In this document: one piece after another, positions 1 to 5,831 of the stretch
Numbering within the stretch: the first letter of the stretch is position 1
Layout of the letters: the number at the start of each line of letters is the position of its first letter
From: Verrucomicrobia bacterium UBA3063
Lineage (GTDB): Bacteria; Verrucomicrobiota; Verrucomicrobiia; Methylacidiphilales; Verrucolacustridaceae
DNA length: 6,477 nucleotides
Direction: 5' to 3'
Assembly: GCA_002366885.1 (NCBI GenBank)
Contig: DFCD01000171.1
Location: forward strand, 3,759-10,235
The notes under the pieces: generated by a model
Database searches by the model: none
What the model saw: the letters and a program-made list of their open reading frames with translations, nothing else
What the model was told of the DNA's origin: nothing
Made by a program: the position numbers and the translations under genes

Positions 1-581
1 TCCTTGAGGGCCCCGCTTTTGAAGGTGAGGGCGGAGACGCCGACGATCTTGGAGAGGCCCTCGAAGTTGAGGGTTTGCATGATCACCCCGATGCTGCCGG
101 TGATGCAAAGTTCGTGGGCCACGAGGTGGGATCCGCCCACGGCGGTGTAGTACCCGCCCGAGGCGGCCACGGAGTCCAGGTAGACGATGACCGGTTTTTC
201 CTCCCGGGTGGTGGCGAGTTCGCGGTAGAGGATGTCACTGGCGATGACCTCGCCGCCGGGACTGTCGATGTGGACCACCAGGGCGGCGACGGACTGGTCG
301 TCGGCGGCCTGCCGGATCTGGAGGACAAGATCCTCCACCATGCTGCCGCCGATTTCGCCGGGGACCTCCTGGGCGATCAGGCCGAAGAGATCGATCTTGG
401 CGATGCGTTTTTTCTGGGAGTCATCCCCCTCGACCAGTTCCTCCTCGAACGACGGGGCCGGGTGGACGAAGTGAGTCCGGCCGAAAACGGACTCCCTGCC
501 CAGCAGGAAGAGGAGGTTGGCGAGCAGGCTGCTCCCCAGCAGAATGACCCCGATGAGGAGAAGAAAGCGGGAACGTCCCAT
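1..581 (-). CDS. sppA: Signal peptide peptidase SppA, N-terminal part (runs off left edge)
   Basis: Membrane-anchored serine protease that degrades signal peptides left in the membrane after secretion (family S49). Reading leftward from the ATG at 581-579, 193 whole codons are visible. Residues 5-28 form one hydrophobic N-terminal anchor (RFLLLIGVILLGSSLLANLL). The ClpP-like fold follows, with VVHIDSPGGEV near residues 102-112 and the nucleophile motif AASGGYY near 139-145, placing the catalytic serine at 141. The last full codon (5-3) is a lysine in SGALK, residue 193. The 52-residue Ser-to-Lys gap equals that of B. subtilis SppA (Ser147/Lys199), so the dyad is complete although the C-terminus lies outside the window. 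The single short anchor indicates the small bacterial type, not the duplicated E. coli type. No clear Shine-Dalgarno precedes the ATG, and an upstream in-frame TTG is possible. It diverges from tilS with overlapping start codons. Codons mostly end in C, unlike the plus-strand genes. Confidence 0.93.
   Translation of the reverse strand, partial: MGRSRFLLLIGVILLGSSLLANLLFLLGRESVFGRTHFVHPAPSFEEELVEGDDSQKKRIAKIDLFGLIAQEVPGEIGGSMVEDLVLQIRQAADDQSVAALVVHIDSPGGEVIASDILYRELATTREEKPVIVYLDSVAASGGYYTAVGGSHLVAHELCITGSIGVIMQTLNFEGLSKIVGVSALTFKSGALK
517..545 (+). promoter_or_regulatory. Weak candidate sigma-70-like promoter for the tilS-ftsH gene string
   Basis: TTGGCG at 517-522 and CAGAAT at 540-545 are separated by 17 nt, and each matches four of six bases of the TTGACA/TATAAT consensus. 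Transcription would begin near 552, giving a leader of about 28 nt to the ATG at 580. The site lies inside the sppA coding sequence, which is required because sppA and tilS leave no spacer. Matches of this quality occur by chance, so this is only a candidate. Confidence 0.2.
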
Positions 582-1569
582 GGAATCGGCAAGGATGGGG
601 GACAAAGGCGAGTTTCGCAAGGTCCGGTGGGCGGCGGTGTTGCAGGCGGTCCGCCGGCACCTTGGCCCGGGCGCGCGGAGCGCGGTGGGTCTTTCCGGGG
701 GGGCGGACAGCGTGGTACTGGCCGAGGCCCTGCACCGGCTGGGGGCCAAACCGGTGCTGCTGCATTTCAACCACCGTTGGCGGGGAAGAAACGCGGAGGC
801 GGACGCCCGCTGGGTGAAGGCGTGGGGAAAAAAGAGAAACCTGAGGGTGGTGCTGGGCCGTGCCGCGAGGGCGGGTCGGACCGGGGAGGGGGAGGCCCGC
901 GAGGAGAGGTGGAAGTTTTTTGAAAAGGCGATGCGCTCCGGAAAGCGGAACCAGCTTTGGCTGGCCCACCAGGCGGACGATCAGGCCGAGACGGTGCTGA
1001 TGCAGCTTTTGCGGGGGGCGGGGCCGGAGGGGTTGTCGGGAATGGGCGAAATTTCCCCCAGGAACTCCTACCGTCTGTTGCGGCCGTTGCTGGGATTTTC
1101 CCGTGAGGAGATTCGGCGGGCGGCGCGGGAGGCGGGTTTGACCTGGCGTGAAGATGCGACCAATCAGGATGAAAAAAGCTGGCGGGTGCGGATCCGGAAG
1201 AAGGTGTTCCCCTACCTTTCCAAAATCTACGGGAGGGATGTGCGGGGAGCGTTGGCGAGGACGGCGGAGATTCTTTCGGGGGAGACCGATTACTGGAGCC
1301 GGGAGATTGGGGCCGTTCCCAAAAATCCCGACACGCGGGTGTGGAGAAAAAAACCGGCGGCGTGGCAGCGCCGGGCCATCCGGATCTGGCTGGCGGAACA
1401 AGGCCATGCGGGGCCGAATTTTGCGGAAGTGGAGGGGGTCCGCAGGTTGATTTCCGGCGGATTCACGGCGGCGTGGCAACTGCGCCAAGGAGCCGTGGTT
1501 CGCAGGAGCGGCAACAAGTTGTTCTGTCTCAAGAAAATGGGTCTGATTGCTAAAGGTAATTCGCGGTGA
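580..1569 (+). CDS. tilS: tRNA(Ile)-lysidine synthetase TilS
   Basis: Modifies C34 of the CAU-anticodon tRNA-Ile with lysine, using ATP, so that the tRNA reads AUA and is charged with isoleucine; essential in most bacteria. From the ATG at 580 the protein has 329 residues. The N-type ATP pyrophosphatase P-loop SGGADS is at 39-44, HFNHRWRG at 62-69, LAHQADDQAETVL at 128-140, and the LRPLLGFSREEI segment near 167-178. The EDATNQ block (about 191-196) is followed by RVRIR, where most relatives have RN-xx-R, so the usual Asn is Val. The protein is about 100 residues shorter than E. coli TilS (432 aa) and resembles forms with a reduced C-terminal region. The start is uncertain: ATG 580 overlaps the sppA ATG, ATG 595 (MGDKGEF) is equally possible, and an in-frame TTG at 517 would run deep into sppA. 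ftsH follows after 17 nt, a linkage known from Firmicutes. Confidence 0.93.
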   Translation: MESARMGDKGEFRKVRWAAVLQAVRRHLGPGARSAVGLSGGADSVVLAEALHRLGAKPVLLHFNHRWRGRNAEADARWVKAWGKKRNLRVVLGRAARAGRTGEGEAREERWKFFEKAMRSGKRNQLWLAHQADDQAETVLMQLLRGAGPEGLSGMGEISPRNSYRLLRPLLGFSREEIRRAAREAGLTWREDATNQDEKSWRVRIRKKVFPYLSKIYGRDVRGALARTAEILSGETDYWSREIGAVPKNPDTRVWRKKPAAWQRRAIRIWLAEQGHAGPNFAEVEGVRRLISGGFTAAWQLRQGAVVRRSGNKLFCLKKMGLIAKGNSR

Positions 1570-1586
1570 TAGGTTAACACTTCGAA

Positions 1587-3668
1587 ATGGCCAATCCCCG
1601 CAACCCGAACAAGAAGCCTCCCAAGCTTCCCCGGCCGCCGATGCGCCGGACCGATCCCGGCAAGGGCGACGGCCCGAACTGGCGCGGGGTGGTTTTGTTC
1701 CTGGGGATGGCGTCCCTGCTGTTGCTCGCCTTTTACGCCCATCAGAGCCAGACGGCCGCCTCGACGCGGGAACTAAGCTTCGCGGAATTTGAAGGCTACC
1801 TGAAGGAAGGGCGGGTCAAGGAGGTGACGCTGAATGTCGAGCCGGCGGCCAACGTGCGCTGGCTTTCCGGCAAATTCACCCCTCCCGAGGGCATGAAGAG
1901 GGCGGTACGCACCGATGCGCAGGGGCTGACCGGTTTCAAGGTGACCGTGGATCTGGAGTTCAAGCGCGACCTGGAGCAGCTCCTTGCCGCCAACGGTTTC
2001 CCCAACGTCAGCCAGAAGGTGATCGACAACTCGATGTGGCAGGCGCTGGCGGGAACGCTGCCGTTCGTTCTCTTCATCCTCATCATGTACTTCTTCTTCC
2101 GGCAGCAGATCCGGATGGCCGGAAAGTCGGCCTTCAGCTTCGGCAAGAGCAAGGCCCGCATCCTTTCCAAGGACAAGAACAAGGTGACCTTTGCCGATGT
2201 GGCCGGGATCGAGGAGGCCAAGGACGAGGTGAGCGAGATCGTCGAGTTTCTCCGCGACCCGAAGAAGTTTCAAAAGCTGGGCGGCCGGATTCCCAAGGGC
2301 ATCTTGATGGTGGGACCTCCGGGAACCGGCAAGACCCTGCTGGCCAAGGCGATCGCCGGCGAGGCGGACGTGCCCTTCTACGGGATCAGCGGATCGGATT
2401 TTGTAGAGATGTTCGTGGGCGTGGGCGCCTCCCGCGTGCGGGACATGTTTGAACAGGGGAAGAAAACAGCGCCGTGCCTCATTTTCATCGATGAGATTGA
2501 TGCGGTGGGGCGGAGCCGCGGCCACGGCCTCGGCGGGGGGCATGACGAACGGGAGCAGACGCTCAACGCCCTGCTGGTGGAGATGGACGGCATCGACACG
2601 GCCGAGGGGGTGATCATCATCGCGGCCACCAACCGCAAGGACGTGCTGGATCCGGCGCTGTTGCGGCCGGGCCGCTTCGACCGGGAGGTGCACATCAACC
2701 TGCCCGACGTGAAGGGGCGGGAGGAAATCCTCAAGGTGCACGCGAAGAAGGTGAAGGCGTCGCCGGAGGTCTGCTGGTCGACCCTGGCGCGGAGCACGCC
2801 CGGATTTTCGGGGGCGGAGCTCGCCAACGTCATCAACGAGGCGGCCCTGCTGGCGGCCCGGCGGGATGCCGAGGCGATCACCCAGAAGGACCTGGAGGAG
2901 GCCCGGGACAAGGTGCGCTACGGGCGGGAGCGGAGGAGCCTGGCGATGAGCGACGAGCAAAAGAAGCTGACGGCCTATCATGAGGCCGGGCACGCCCTCC
3001 TGAACATCGTCCTGGAGCACACCGATCCGCTGCATAAGGTTTCCATCATCCCGCGGGGCCCGGCGCTGGGCGTCACGATGATGCTGCCGACGGAGGACCG
3101 CTACGGGTACGGCAAGCGCAAGGTGACGGACGACCTCTGCGTGGCGATGGGCGGGCGTGTGGCCGAGGAGATGTTTCTCGGGGACATTTCCAGCGGGGCG
3201 AGCGGCGACATCAAGATGGCCACCTGGTACGCAAAAAAGATGGTGTGCGAATGGGGGATGAGCGGCCGGATGGGCATGGTGGAGTACGGTGACCACGAGG
3301 ACTACGTGTTCCTCGGCAGGGAGATCGGCCGGTCCCGCGGCTACAGCGAACAGACGGCCCGGGAGATTGACGAGGAGGTGCACCAGATTGTCAACGGAGC
3401 CTATGAGAGGGCCAAAAAAATCCTCGGGGAGCACCGGGAGACGGTGGAAAAGATCGCCGCCGCTTTGCTGGAGTACGAGACCCTCGATGGCTCCCAGGTG
3501 GAGGAGATCGTGAAGCACGGCAGGATCCTCAATCCGCCGCCCAAGGGGCTTTCCGCACCCAGCGCTCCCACGCCCAGCGAGCCCCTGCCGGCCAACCGCC
3601 CGGTCGAAAAGATCAAGGACAAGGGCACGATCCTGCCCGGTCTCGAAGGCGCCCCTGCCGGGGCGTAA
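1587..3668 (+). CDS. ftsH: ATP-dependent zinc metalloprotease FtsH
   Basis: Membrane-bound AAA+ protease, hexameric in known members, that extracts and degrades misassembled membrane proteins and short-lived regulators. The 693-residue protein has the full layout. A basic, Pro-rich cytoplasmic N-terminus (1-31) precedes a first membrane helix at about 33-51, a periplasmic domain to about 152 and a second helix at about 154-172. The AAA domain has Walker A GPPGTGKT (243-250), pore motif FVG (276-278), Walker B IFIDE (299-303) and the second region of homology ATNRKDVLDPALLRPGRFDR (347-366), with Arg360 and Arg363 as likely arginine fingers. The zinc site is HEAGH (465-469) with Asp541 in SSGASGDIK as third ligand. 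A Pro/Ala-rich tail follows residue 648. Small departures are His319 in GGGHDEREQ (usually Asn) and Gly540 before Asp541. The ATG has no strong Shine-Dalgarno; AGG lies 13 nt upstream. folP follows after 15 nt, the same adjacency as ftsH-folP in E. coli. Confidence 0.98.
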   Translation: MANPRNPNKKPPKLPRPPMRRTDPGKGDGPNWRGVVLFLGMASLLLLAFYAHQSQTAASTRELSFAEFEGYLKEGRVKEVTLNVEPAANVRWLSGKFTPPEGMKRAVRTDAQGLTGFKVTVDLEFKRDLEQLLAANGFPNVSQKVIDNSMWQALAGTLPFVLFILIMYFFFRQQIRMAGKSAFSFGKSKARILSKDKNKVTFADVAGIEEAKDEVSEIVEFLRDPKKFQKLGGRIPKGILMVGPPGTGKTLLAKAIAGEADVPFYGISGSDFVEMFVGVGASRVRDMFEQGKKTAPCLIFIDEIDAVGRSRGHGLGGGHDEREQTLNALLVEMDGIDTAEGVIIIAATNRKDVLDPALLRPGRFDREVHINLPDVKGREEILKVHAKKVKASPEVCWSTLARSTPGFSGAELANVINEAALLAARRDAEAITQKDLEEARDKVRYGRERRSLAMSDEQKKLTAYHEAGHALLNIVLEHTDPLHKVSIIPRGPALGVTMMLPTEDRYGYGKRKVTDDLCVAMGGRVAEEMFLGDISSGASGDIKMATWYAKKMVCEWGMSGRMGMVEYGDHEDYVFLGREIGRSRGYSEQTAREIDEEVHQIVNGAYERAKKILGEHRETVEKIAAALLEYETLDGSQVEEIVKHGRILNPPPKGLSAPSAPTPSEPLPANRPVEKIKDKGTILPGLEGAPAGA
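3650..3665 (+). other. GC hairpin at the ftsH stop codon
   Basis: CGCCCC (3650-3655) and GGGGCG (3660-3665) form a perfect six-base-pair stem closed by the loop TGCC, ending directly before the ftsH TAA. No run of T follows, so it does not look like an intrinsic terminator. It also encodes the last Gly/Ala/Pro-rich residues of FtsH, so it may be only a by-product of codon use. If formed in mRNA it could slow ribosomes or protect a 3' end between ftsH and folP. Confidence 0.3.
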
Positions 3669-3683
3669 GGAACCTTCCCGCCC

Positions 3684-4523
3684 ATGCCGGTATCCGCCAC
3701 GGAGGCGTGGCTTTGCGGGGACCGGACGATCGAACTTTCGCCCGCACGCTCGTTTCTCCTTGGAATCCTGAACGTCACGCCCGACTCCTTTTCCGACGGG
3801 GGAAAATTTGCCGGCCGGGCAGAGGCGGTCCGGCAGGGGCTCGCCCTGCTGGAACAGGGCGACGGGGTGGACGTGGGTGGGGAGTCGACCCGGCCCGGGG
3901 CGGTGCCGGTCCCGGCCCAGGAGGAGAGGGGAAGGGTAATCCCGGTCCTGAAGGAATTGCGGAAAGAGCGGCCGGAGGCTTTTTTGTCGGTGGACACCCA
4001 CAAGGCGGAGGTGGCTCGGGCGGCCATCGGGGAAGCGGGGGTGAACGCGGTCAACGATGTGGGGGCCGGGAGATGGGATGAGGGCATGGAGGCGGTGATC
4101 GCCGGAAACCGGGTGGGCTATGTGTGCATGCATGCGGGGGGCAGGCCGCAGGAAATGCAGAAGAATCCGGTGTATGGGGACGTGGTCGCGGAAGTTTGTT
4201 CCTTTCTTCGTGGGAGGCTGGAATCCCTCACGGCGGCGGGAGTGGGGCCGGAGAGGGTTCTTTTGGATGTGGGAATCGGATTCGGGAAGACGGTGCAGCA
4301 CAACCGGGCGCTTCTCGAGGCCGATTGGTCCGCGCTGGAGCGGCCGCTTTTGTGGGGTTTGTCGCGGAAATCGTTCCTCGAGGCGACCCGGACGGAGAAG
4401 AGGATGAAGGATCGGGACGAGGCCTTGGACTGGTGGAACCGGGAGCTTTTGGCGCGGCGACAGCCGATGGTCTGGAGGGTGCATGACCCGCGACGGGTCG
4501 CCGTCGCGGCGGGATTTCGATGA
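3684..4523 (+). CDS. folP: Dihydropteroate synthase FolP
   Basis: Condenses 6-hydroxymethyl-dihydropterin pyrophosphate with p-aminobenzoate to give dihydropteroate, the sulfonamide-targeted step of folate synthesis; a cytoplasmic TIM barrel. The 279-residue protein has normal family length. Visible motifs are ILNVTPDSFSDGG (28-40, pterin-pyrophosphate loop with Asn30), VDVGGESTRPGA (62-73, with Thr69/Arg70), SVDTHK (102-107), NDV (124-126), LLDVGIGFGK (193-202, pterin-binding Asp195), LSRKS (226-230, Lys229) and RVHD (265-268). Departures from the usual family pattern are the GADIIDVGGE segment, here GDGVDVGGE and one residue shorter; Val196 where DPG is usual; and RQPMVW before RVHD where GAxIV is usual. 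The substrate-contacting residues remain, so I expect an active enzyme. An AAGGAA at 3667-3672 is a possible ribosome binding site. It lies 15 nt after ftsH, and the glmM gene that follows folP in enterobacteria is absent. Confidence 0.94.
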   Translation: MPVSATEAWLCGDRTIELSPARSFLLGILNVTPDSFSDGGKFAGRAEAVRQGLALLEQGDGVDVGGESTRPGAVPVPAQEERGRVIPVLKELRKERPEAFLSVDTHKAEVARAAIGEAGVNAVNDVGAGRWDEGMEAVIAGNRVGYVCMHAGGRPQEMQKNPVYGDVVAEVCSFLRGRLESLTAAGVGPERVLLDVGIGFGKTVQHNRALLEADWSALERPLLWGLSRKSFLEATRTEKRMKDRDEALDWWNRELLARRQPMVWRVHDPRRVAVAAGFR

Positions 4524-4572
4524 AGACAAGGATTAAGGTTTTTTCCTGCCGCGGAGGAACTAGGTTCAAGCG

Positions 4573-5112
4573 ATGAGCGAAGAGATCAAGCTGAAGCGGG
4601 AAGTGGAGGCGGTGGCGATCCCCGCGGGGACGACGAGAAAGCTGGCGGCGGGCACGGAGGTAATCATCACCCAGGATCTTGGGGGAACCTTCACGGTGCA
4701 CACTCCCCACGAGGGCGGGCTTTTCCGGATCCAGGGCAAGGATGCGGATGCCTTGGGCAAGAAGGTGGCAAAGGAGACGAGGGCCGCGGGTGGCGGGGCG
4801 GTGGGGGAAGGTGAGGTCTGGGAGGTCTTGAAGACGTGTTATGACCCGGAGATTCCCGTGAACATCGTGGATCTGGGGCTGATTTACAGCATGGAGATGA
4901 AAACGGGCGACGGGGGTGGCAGGAGGGTGGAGGTGAAGATGACCCTGACGGCGCAGGGTTGCGGGATGGGACCGTCGATTGCCGCGGATGCCCGGCAGAA
5001 GATCCTTTCCCTGGAGGGGATCCAGGAGGCCCAGGTGGATGTGGTCTGGGATCCGCCCTGGGGGCCGCAGATGATCACGCCCGAGGGCCGCAAAAAGCTG
5101 GGCATGGATTGA
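4573..5112 (+). CDS. sufT: SufT-type Fe-S cluster maturation protein (long DUF59/MIP18 form)
   Basis: Auxiliary factor thought to help mature or deliver Fe-S clusters to target proteins; no enzymatic reaction is established. The 179-residue protein has the two-part long SufT architecture. The N-terminal segment (about 8-62) carries REVEAVAIPAGT, ITQDLGGTFTV and GKDADALG. A Gly/Ala linker near 71-80 leads into a C-terminal DUF59/MIP18 domain with CYDPEIPVNIVDLGLIY (89-105), LTAQGCGMGP (125-134, conserved Cys130) and DVVWDPPW (156-163). In many bacteria this form is encoded at the end of a sufBCDSU cluster; here no suf gene is in view. The folP stop lies 49 nt upstream; GGAGG at 4553-4557 is rather distant (15 nt) and AGG at 4562-4564 closer. 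The stop codon overlaps the hisA ATG by one base (TGATG), suggesting translational coupling. Family assignment is strong; the precise client proteins are unknown. Confidence 0.9.
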   Translation: MSEEIKLKREVEAVAIPAGTTRKLAAGTEVIITQDLGGTFTVHTPHEGGLFRIQGKDADALGKKVAKETRAAGGGAVGEGEVWEVLKTCYDPEIPVNIVDLGLIYSMEMKTGDGGGRRVEVKMTLTAQGCGMGPSIAADARQKILSLEGIQEAQVDVVWDPPWGPQMITPEGRKKLGMD

Positions 5113-5831
5113 TGTTTCTCCTTCCTTCGATCGACCTGATGGCCGGCGAGGTGGTTCGGCTGGCCCAAGGCAAGGCCACCGAGAAGAAGGTCTACAGCCG
5201 GGATCCGATGGCCTGTGCCCGCCGCTGGGAAAAAGCGGGGGGGCGGGTGCTGCATCTGGTGGATCTGGAGGGTGCGTTTGAGGGGCAGATGCGGAACCTG
5301 GACATGATCGGACAGATTTGCCGCACGGTGAAGATGCCCTGCGAGGTGGGCGGAGGAATCCGGGACCTGGCGGTGGCGGAAAAAATCCTTCAGGCGGGGG
5401 CGTCGCGGGTGATTTTCGGAAGCATCGCCTGCGATGAGCCGGAGCGGATTGCCGAGGCGGTTCAGCGGTTCGGGGCGGAAAGGGTGGTGGTGGGGATCGA
5501 TGCGCGCAACGGCGTGGTGGAGACGCGGGGATGGACCAAGCCGAGCGGATGGAAGGCCGGGGATCTGGCGGCGCGGATGACCGCGGCCGGCGTGATCCGG
5601 ATCATTTATACGGACGTGACGCGCGACGGGATGATGACGGGCCCGAACATCCCGGCGGTGCGGGAGATGGTGAAGAACTTTCCGGGCAAGGTGATCGCCT
5701 CCGGGGGGATCAGCGGGCTCCAGGATCTGCAGGCGCTGGACAAGGCCGGCGGGGTGGAGGGTGTGATCGTGGGCCGGGCCCTGTACGAGGGGGCCTTGGC
5801 GGACGAGGTGTGCGGGTGGAATACGTTTTAA
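5112..5831 (+). CDS. hisA: HisA: ProFAR (5'-phosphoribosyl-formimino-AICAR) isomerase
   Basis: Performs the Amadori rearrangement of ProFAR to PRFAR, the fourth step of histidine synthesis, in a cytoplasmic (beta/alpha)8 barrel. The 239-residue length is typical. LPSIDLMAGEVVRL (4-17) contains the catalytic Asp8, and VGIDARNG (127-134) contains the second catalytic Asp130. LHLVDLEGAFEGQMRN spans 47-62. The phosphate-binding motifs are GGGIR (80-84), IFGSIA (101-106), IASGGIS (195-201) and VIVGRALYEG (218-227), and YTDVTRDGMMTGPN (166-179) is the usual barrel segment. I start it at ATG 5112, overlapping the sufT stop by one base; a longer in-frame extension starting inside sufT at 4959 is unlikely because HisA begins directly at the first beta strand. 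Its pathway partners hisH and hisF, often adjacent, are not in the window. A dual HisA/TrpF (PriA) role seems unlikely outside Actinobacteria but cannot be excluded from motifs alone. Confidence 0.95.
   Translation: MFLLPSIDLMAGEVVRLAQGKATEKKVYSRDPMACARRWEKAGGRVLHLVDLEGAFEGQMRNLDMIGQICRTVKMPCEVGGGIRDLAVAEKILQAGASRVIFGSIACDEPERIAEAVQRFGAERVVVGIDARNGVVETRGWTKPSGWKAGDLAARMTAAGVIRIIYTDVTRDGMMTGPNIPAVREMVKNFPGKVIASGGISGLQDLQALDKAGGVEGVIVGRALYEGALADEVCGWNTF
5805..5810 (+). promoter_or_regulatory. Ribosome binding site deciding the helicase start
   Basis: GAGGTG inside the end of hisA matches the anti-Shine-Dalgarno complement and ends 5 nt before the GTG at 5816. It favours that GTG over the in-frame GTG at 5810, which the motif itself contains. 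No ATG, GTG or TTG lies in frame between 5819 and the conserved helicase Q-motif, so the start must overlap hisA. Confidence 0.45.

Noticed and set aside
582..690. A possible sppA promoter on the minus strand inside tilS.
   Set aside because: The best pair (TTGCGA and CATCCT, reading leftward) is too weak in the -10 box to distinguish from background.
75..923. A 282-codon plus-strand open frame across sppA and the start of tilS.
   Set aside because: It is antisense to the SppA fold and out of frame with TilS; the C-terminal half is Gly/Arg-rich low complexity.
421..1488. A 355-codon minus-strand open frame opposite tilS and overlapping sppA.
   Set aside because: The translation is low-complexity and Pro/Arg-rich, and it conflicts with both SppA and TilS, whose catalytic motifs are intact.
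1531..1586. A locally AT-richer stretch before ftsH that might hold its own promoter (TTGCTA at 1547-1552 and TAGGTT at 1570-1575, 17 nt apart).
   Set aside because: The -10 match is only three of six, and it would leave a leader of about five nucleotides. Not good enough to call.
1773..4529. A 918-codon open frame on the minus strand, antisense to ftsH and folP.
   Set aside because: It is a shadow of GC-rich codon bias: both sense genes have complete conserved motifs, while the antisense translation is Arg/Pro/His/Leu-rich with no recognisable domain.
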